The notes under the pieces: generated by a model | The model's input: the letters and a program-made list of their open reading frames with translations, nothing else | What the model was told of the DNA's origin: nothing | The model's database searches: none | In this document: piece by piece, positions 1 through 64,000 of the stretch | Layout of the letters: the number at the start of each line of letters is the position of its first letter | Position numbering within the stretch: the first letter of the stretch is position 1 | Assembly (NCBI RefSeq): GCF_041296385.1 | Contig: NC_091023.1 | Location: 3,968,924 to 4,032,923 of the forward strand | Direction of reading: 5' to 3' | From: Aphelocoma coerulescens | Lineage: Eukaryota > Chordata > Aves > Passeriformes > Corvidae | Length of the DNA: 64,000 nt | Made by a program: the position numbers and the translations under genes

Positions 1-709
1 AACGCTGTCTCTGAACTTGTGCTCTGGAAGTAGAGGTGGCTAGAGGCAGGAAACAGGACAGCTGTGTCCCTCCGTGCTCCTCTGCTCTTAGAGTGAACTC
101 TTAGGTGCAATCAGACCTAAGCTGATTCCAGGTGTGTCAGCATCGATGATAAATTCATCCCACAGTTCAGATTAACTACTCTGGACAACTGAGAGTTGGC
201 AATACCTTGCTTTAATTAATACATATGAGTTTTCTTATGTTCAGTTTCTTTAAATTCAACTTTTATTAGTGCTATTAGTGCTTGTCTGCTCCCCAGGAAA
301 TACCCCACTTAAGAAAGTTCAGCGTCTTTAAATTAAGAAAAAGGCAAAAAAAAAGAAAAGGCAAAAAAAAAAAAGGAATTTCTCTTAAGGTTACACATTT
401 TCATAGCAGACTGGTTTCTGTACTAGTATTCCCAATAATCCCTTTTCCACAGCTACCTGCCATAGAATAGTTTGGCTTAGAAGTGACCTTAAAGATCACC
501 TATTCCCAATCCCCTGCCACGGGCAGGAACACCTTCTGCTGTTTCCAAGCTACATAACCCTTATTATTATCACTTCAGTTTTCCTGAGGCCTCAGTCCTC
601 CAAGGAATACCCAACCTCCATTCTCTCAGCTCCTGCTGTGCATTCCTACTGCACAAGTTATCATTCCCACATTCTTAAAACTCCCCTTGTTACGAAGACC
701 ACCACATAC
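1..709 (-). other. WDR33: WDR33 intron 16 (partial)
   Basis: Sequence after the exon 16 donor up to the window edge. It holds a CR1 fragment (461-560) and an A-rich stretch near 335-375. No further WDR33 exon is visible. Confidence 0.85.
461..560 (-). mobile_element. CR1 LINE 3'-end fragment
   Basis: It reads CATAGAATAG.TTTGG, then ACCTTAAAGATCACC, then CCCCTGCCACGGGCAGGAACACC, the reverse complement of the avian CR1 3' end. It is short and diverged. Confidence 0.8.
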
Positions 710-56422
<55,713 letters not shown>

Positions 56423-56560
56423 CGCCCAGCCAGCCTCTTGTACCGGGACTCCGCGCCCCACCGACACCTCGCCACCCGCCTCGTCCTCCTGGCCCCGGCA
56501 AGCTCCGCCGCCGCCTCACGACCCGCGGCCGCCCGCCATCTTCCCTCCGCCTCCCCCGCC
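56423..56560 (-). other. WDR33: WDR33 non-coding exon 1 (5' UTR, approximate 5' end)
   Basis: Two GTGAGT donors lie 30 bp apart, giving exon ends at 56423 (GGGCG|GTGAGT) and 56393 (GGCGG|GTGAGT). Upstream is an AAGATGGCGGGC element (56542-56531) of the YY1 type often found just downstream of Pol II starts. The first donor is assumed; the transcription start is only an estimate. A 7-codon upstream ORF (56539-56516) begins in the YY1-like motif. Confidence 0.6.
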
Positions 56561-56999
56561 AGCAGCGCACGCGCCCCACGCCGGCGCGCACGCGCACTAC
56601 AGCAGGGCGCGCGGGCGGGGGCGCCGCGCCTGAAGGGCCGCGGGCGGCAATGCGCGTGCGCCCCAGCGGCGGGGCGGGGCGGGGCGCGCGCCGCTCCCGA
56701 GAGCCCGCCCGGCTGGCGCACAAATTACCGGGCGGGGGCGGGCAGAGGCGCGCGCATGCGCAGGGAGCCCAGCCGCGTCCGCCCCGCGTGTGGGGAGGGC
56801 GAAGGGGAACCCGCGGGCCCGGACGCGCCGCCAGACACTGCCGGGGCCCGCCGGCTCCAGGCTTGCCAAAAGGGGCGGTGCCGGCGGCCAGACCGATAAC
56901 TGCTTCCCGGCACGGCTGTGTGCTGTTCTGTGCTGCTCCGGGTTTGTTTTCTCACGCTCACCAAACGGCCGGGCGCTACAACACAGGCCGCCTCGTGTG

Positions 57000-57192
57000 G
57001 CTCCCAGAAGTACCTTTGGAATGGGCTGCTCAGGGAAGTGGTGGAGTCACCGTGCCTGGAGTCACCGTGTTTAAGGAAAGATTGGAGATGGCACTTAGTG
57101 CCACGGTCTAGTTGGCATAGTGGTGGGTGTTCCCTCAAAGGTTGGACTCGATCTCAGAAGTCTTTTCAAACCTAATTGATTCCGTGATTTCC
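57000..57192 (+). mobile_element. CR1 LINE 3' end between WDR33 and POLR2D
   Basis: It matches the CR1 3' UTR: GGAATGGGCTGCTCAGGGAAG, GTGGTGGAGTCACCGTGCCTGG, TTTAAGGAAAGATTGGAGAT, and an end in ACCTAATTGATTCCGTGAT. It lies just past the WDR33 CpG island. Confidence 0.92.
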
Positions 57193-58399
57193 TTCTTTGT
57201 TCCCATTACCGGGCTTCAAAACACAACAAGCAAAACCTACTAATCTCAAGGCTCGTAATTATCTGTAGGGTAGTGGAAATCTGAGATCGTTCACAGATCA
57301 CTAGGCCTGTTACACCCCTCCTTGGCAATCCTAAGGGTGCTTACAAAGGCGTCATCGAGTAGTACTGTGGGAGTGTAGATAAAGAGGTGCAGAATGGCTT
57401 TTTTTTCCCTGAATTAGTTGTGATTAAGACCTAAGCATCTGTGTGTTTAGATGAAAATGTCTTAAAGCTGCTTGAACAGAAACATTTTACAGAGCAAACC
57501 AGGTTCAACAGGAGCAGCTACTGGGAATCATATGCTGTATCAAAAGGGGACACTAAGCTTTATTTTATAAAGATTCACCACCTTGGTTTTTCCTCTTTGT
57601 TTATAATTATTCTGACCCTGTTGAAGTTCCTGTGGTCGGTTACAGATGCATGTCTGGTTCACAGGCGTGCAGGAGCCACTGCCAGCCCAGCACATACACA
57701 AACGCTGTTTGAGGGAATGTGCTCCAGGTGAGGTGAGCCCAAGCAGTTACCACACACCAGTACCGCACAGGAGCAACATTACATTTCTGGTAAGACCTGA
57801 AATAATATTTCTCTCCCTTTTGCAAGATCAGTGAGACTATTGCTTATCATTACAAGTAGTGTCTTAACACATCTGTCTGCCTCTTTGTCCCAATGTTCTT
57901 TCCTGCAAAATTTTCCTTCTTTCAGGTGTGGTGGTAAAATTACAAGACTTGAAAGGGCTGGTTTAAGAAGTTTATCCTAACCAAAAGAACATTCCTTTCA
58001 ACTAAAAGCTAACAATTTGTGAATCTCCCAGCTGCTGAGCTGTGATAACACTGGGTGTGTGACTCCCACAGGCTGGACCAGAAGCCACCCCTCCACTGTG
58101 TCACATTATTTATTGTTTGGTTTCCTCTCAGAATTAGGGCAGTTAGCAACCTACTTAAAGAGTCCATCCCTCCAGGGATGTGGCTGTGTTAACACCAAAA
58201 TTACTGGGTTTCTTCACCTTTTTCTTTTCTGTAACAGGATACAGATTGGGTGTCTGCAATCACTTGGCACAGAGCAGGGGAGCAGAGAGGGAGATGCTGC
58301 CCCAATGTTTTCTCACTGTGACCATAGTAACACCTCTGATCTATCCTAAACTGCACTTGGGTTATTACACTCTTGGAGTCCCCAGATCTCCAGGATCTA
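57193..58399. other. WDR33-POLR2D intergenic spacer
   Basis: About 1.2 kb between the CR1 at 57.0 kb and the nearest POLR2D poly(A) signal. No gene seen. An AATAAA on the minus strand near 57550 could belong to a longer POLR2D transcript. Confidence 0.7.
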
Positions 58400-58469
58400 T
58401 TTATTAAAAAGGTCCTCATTAACAAAATCATAATATGTACCTAATGTTTATAAAACACACAACTTTAAT
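58400..58469 (-). terminator. POLR2D: Candidate POLR2D poly(A) signals
   Basis: On the minus strand ATTAAA (58469-58464) is followed directly by the GU-rich GTTGTGTGTTTT, and AATAAA lies at 58405-58400. These would give 3' UTRs of roughly 0.5-0.6 kb. A further AATAAA at about 57549-57554 could end a longer form. Which is used cannot be read from sequence. Confidence 0.5.
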
Positions 58470-58991
58470 GAAAAATATTTTTTAATTTACACTAAACAAT
58501 AATAGAAAAATATTGAAGCTGGAAAAGTTCACTGTCCCGATCAAACAATAAAACAAAGAAACAAAAAACCCACAGAAATGGATGCTGCCCATCACTGAAC
58601 CTTCTGAGAACCAAGAACAAGTTTCCCCATCCTTTAGAAGTTCCTAAAAACCACAAAATCACATCTATATTTCTGCTAAAACCCAAAAACGTTGAAAATT
58701 TACAAACTGTGGAGAGGGATTAGGGAAGAAACAAATACTTCAGCCTCTGGGAAAAGGCCTTTCAGGTTCTTTGCTCTCACAATACAGGGGGTCCTTGCCA
58801 ACATACACATGGAACAAACCAAAAGGATGGTGCTGATCTCCAGTCTGCATGCACCTGTGGCAACACAGCACTGGAGTACCCTGCATCCACAACCACCCTC
58901 ACTCAGCCAGGAGCTGGACTGATCCAGAGGGCTGAGAAACAGCCCAAGTCCTCAGGTTTTTCTGCTCGGATAAAGGGGCTGAGGGTTAACC
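58406..58991 (-). other. POLR2D: POLR2D 3' UTR (inferred)
   Basis: This is the non-coding stretch between the stop codon and the nearest AATAAA. It is AT-rich at its distal end, with no recognisable repeat. Its limits depend on the poly(A) site used. Confidence 0.5.
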
Positions 58992-62558
<3,567 letters not shown>

Positions 62559-62618
62559 CACCGGAAAGCCGCGGCGGAAAGGGCGGCCCCGCCCCAGCGG
62601 GAGGACGGGCGGCTCTCA

Positions 62619-62751
62619 GGGCGGGAACGGCCCTGCCCCGGCTGAGGGCGGCGGGAGCGGCCCTGCCCCGGCTGAGGGCGGCGGGAGCGGCCCTGCCCCG
62701 GCTTGAGGGCGGCGGGAGCGGCCCTGCCCCGGCTGAGGGCTGCGGGCGCGG
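62619..62751. repeat. 30-bp GC-rich tandem repeat upstream of POLR2D
   Basis: Copies begin at 62641, 62671, 62701 (31 bp, with one extra T) and 62732 (partial), with a partial copy before 62641. The unit reads GCTGAGGGCGGCGGGAGCGG then CCCTGCCCCG. Copies two and one are identical, which suggests recent expansion or homogenisation. The array lies 60-190 bp upstream of the POLR2D start codon. Confidence 0.93.
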
Positions 62752-62789
62752 CTGCTTCTCCCTCTCTCCGAAGGACCGGCGGCCGATTC

Positions 62790-62895
62790 TATCCTGGGCA
62801 TTGCTGAGTATAAAAGAGCTCGGTTGTCGCTGTGGGGCACTGAGTAAACAGCGGGAGCAGGGAGTCTGAGTGCTCTCGCAACAAAACAGCCCTTA
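62790..62895 (+). mobile_element. Possible LTR fragment with TATA box (uncertain)
   Basis: TATAAAAG (62809-62816) is followed by GGGCACTGAGTAAACAG and GAGTGCTCTCGCAACA, a layout like the U3/R/U5 part of a retroviral LTR. I do not recognise the family and see no clear TG...CA ends or target duplications. It could equally be a single-copy TATA promoter facing away from POLR2D. Confidence 0.3.
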
Positions 62896-62956
62896 GAGGT
62901 GTGTTTAAACTCGCTTAGCAATTAGCTCCTCTTAGAGAGGGAAAGCAGTGGGGTGA

Positions 62957-62971
62957 ATGTATGTATGTATG
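62957..62971. repeat. (ATGT)n short microsatellite
   Basis: Almost four perfect tetranucleotide units, directly before the CR1 at 63.0 kb. Confidence 0.85.
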
Positions 62972-62999
62972 AACAGAGGGCAAATAGCTGTGGCAGACC

Positions 63000-63332
63000 A
63001 AGACTGCAAGTCCCTAACAAGAGGGTGTAGCCTTGGGGGCGGCCTCTTCTCGCAGGCAACAAGCGACAGGACGAGAGGACATGGTATTAAGATGCGACAG
63101 GGGAGGGTTAAATTGAACGTCACGAAAAATTTCTTCACAGAAGGGGTGATTAGACATTGGAGTGGGCTGCCCAGGGATGTGGTGGAGTCACCGTCCCTGG
63201 CGGTGTTTAAGGAAAGATTGAAGGTGGCACTCAGTGCCATGGTCTAGTTGGCAGGGTGGTTTTCACTCAGAGGTTGGATGATCTCGATGATCTCAGAGGT
63301 CTTTTCCAACCTAATCGATTCTGTGATCATGA
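63000..63332 (+). mobile_element. CR1 LINE 3' end upstream of POLR2D
   Basis: It runs from GGCCTCTTCTCGCAGGCAAC and AAGCGACAGGACGAGAGGAC through GGGCTGCCCAGGGATGTGG to ACCTAATCGATTCTGTGATC. It is 5'-truncated. It is of the same subfamily type and orientation as the copy at 57.0 kb. Confidence 0.94.
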
Positions 63333-64000
63333 ACCCAAAGCCTTACAAGGCGCGAACCAGGGCCCGAGAGCTGGAGTGTGGGAACACTGAGGGAAACAGT
63401 ACTCCTCCTTCGCACGAGCAAACTCTTTTTCTGCTCTGTCCCTTAGGAAATAACCAAAGAGCTCAAAACTGCGCTGGTGTCCCTCACCAGACTGCACAGC
63501 AGCAGCTGTTTGCCCAGGAGCACCTGAGGGTTCCAAGGCATCAGATGCATCTTCACACCAGTGGCAGCTACAGCCAGCTCCATTTTGCTACCAGAACATC
63601 CTCCAGCTAGACAGCAAACCCCAGCCTCAGGAAAACTGTGACTGTGCCAGAATTTCTGTCTAGCTCACTGTGATTAATAGACCTCGGACTGTTAGGAAGG
63701 AGAATTGATATCATAAATAACACACTTCATAAGGAAAGTTAATTTTCAGACTATCCAGAAATAATCTACAGACCCCTAAAAGTCATAGCCAGGCTGAAAA
63801 TGAAGATAGTTCTCCCAACAGTGCCAGCAAAATAACTTATGGAGCAGTGTTTTCCCTAGAGAGCTCACATATAAGTGCCTAACCAGCCTAAGACTCTTAA
63901 AGTAATCATCTTATCAGCCCTTACTATGTCATCCTGCACCCTTTAAGAAAGACAAAAATAGACTGTTGAAGGATTTATTATGAAACCACTCCTGTTCTCA
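63333..64000. other. Right-edge sequence upstream of POLR2D
   Basis: No gene or repeat recognised in this stretch. The 120-codon plus-strand frame at 63248-63610 begins inside CR1 and resembles nothing known. Confidence 0.6.

Noticed and set aside
626..709. Extension of the exon 16 reading frame past position 710
   Set aside because: CAG|GTATGT at 710/709 is a strong donor matching the conserved PFNQ boundary. The extra residues are intron.
56438..57111. Overlapping 100-153 codon open frames on both strands of the CpG island
   Set aside because: Stop-poor GC-rich DNA gives long frames by chance. Composition is Ala/Arg/Pro/Gly only and no homologue is recognised.
63248..63610. 120-codon plus-strand frame at the right edge
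   Set aside because: It starts within the CR1 3' end and runs into unrelated DNA; not a credible gene.

Overview
The window is vertebrate nuclear DNA, almost certainly from a bird. Support for this comes from several CR1 LINE 3' ends with the avian ATTCTATGAT-type tail, a low overall repeat density, and two compact CpG-island genes whose exons translate almost identically to their human orthologues. Both genes lie on the minus strand, in the same tandem order I recall for human 2q14.3 (POLR2D upstream, WDR33 downstream).

Layout. Positions 710-56.6 kb hold WDR33, the AAUAAA-reading subunit of the cleavage and polyadenylation factor. A non-coding exon 1 sits in a CpG island at about 56.4-56.6 kb. 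Fifteen coding exons (exons 2-16) lie between 40204 and 710 and encode residues 1-906, covering the AAUAAA-binding N-terminus, the seven WD40 repeats and the collagen-like Gly/Pro/Gln region. All fifteen join in frame. The C-terminal exons lie beyond position 1. Intron 1 (16 kb) and intron 7 (28 kb) make up most of the window and hold little I recognise apart from CR1 fragments and low-complexity tracts. Positions 56.9-58.4 kb are intergenic with one CR1. Positions 58.4-62.6 kb hold the complete four-exon POLR2D gene (142 aa, RNA polymerase II subunit RPB4), with a CpG-island promoter carrying a 30-bp GC-rich tandem repeat. The right end (62.8-64 kb) has a TATA-containing, LTR-like stretch and another CR1.

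The most interesting signal is inside WDR33. The exon 6 splice donor is very weak (AG|GTTTAT). The frame then runs open for 123 codons into intron 6 and stops inside the first of four AATAAA hexamers; a fifth lies just upstream, so five fall within about 100 bp. In intron 7 there is a good 3' splice site about 650 bp downstream of exon 7. It opens a 53-bp terminal exon, in frame with exon 7 and ending at a stop codon, followed by AATAAA and a GU-rich element. The predicted products are 331 and 258 aa. They match in position and nearly in length the human short isoforms V2 and V3 (326 and 257 aa as I recall), which arise from intronic polyadenylation and have reported innate-immune roles. The window therefore suggests that this isoform system, in a gene whose product itself recognises AAUAAA, is conserved in birds.

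Both genes act on Pol II transcripts: RPB4 in the polymerase stalk during synthesis, WDR33 in 3'-end formation.
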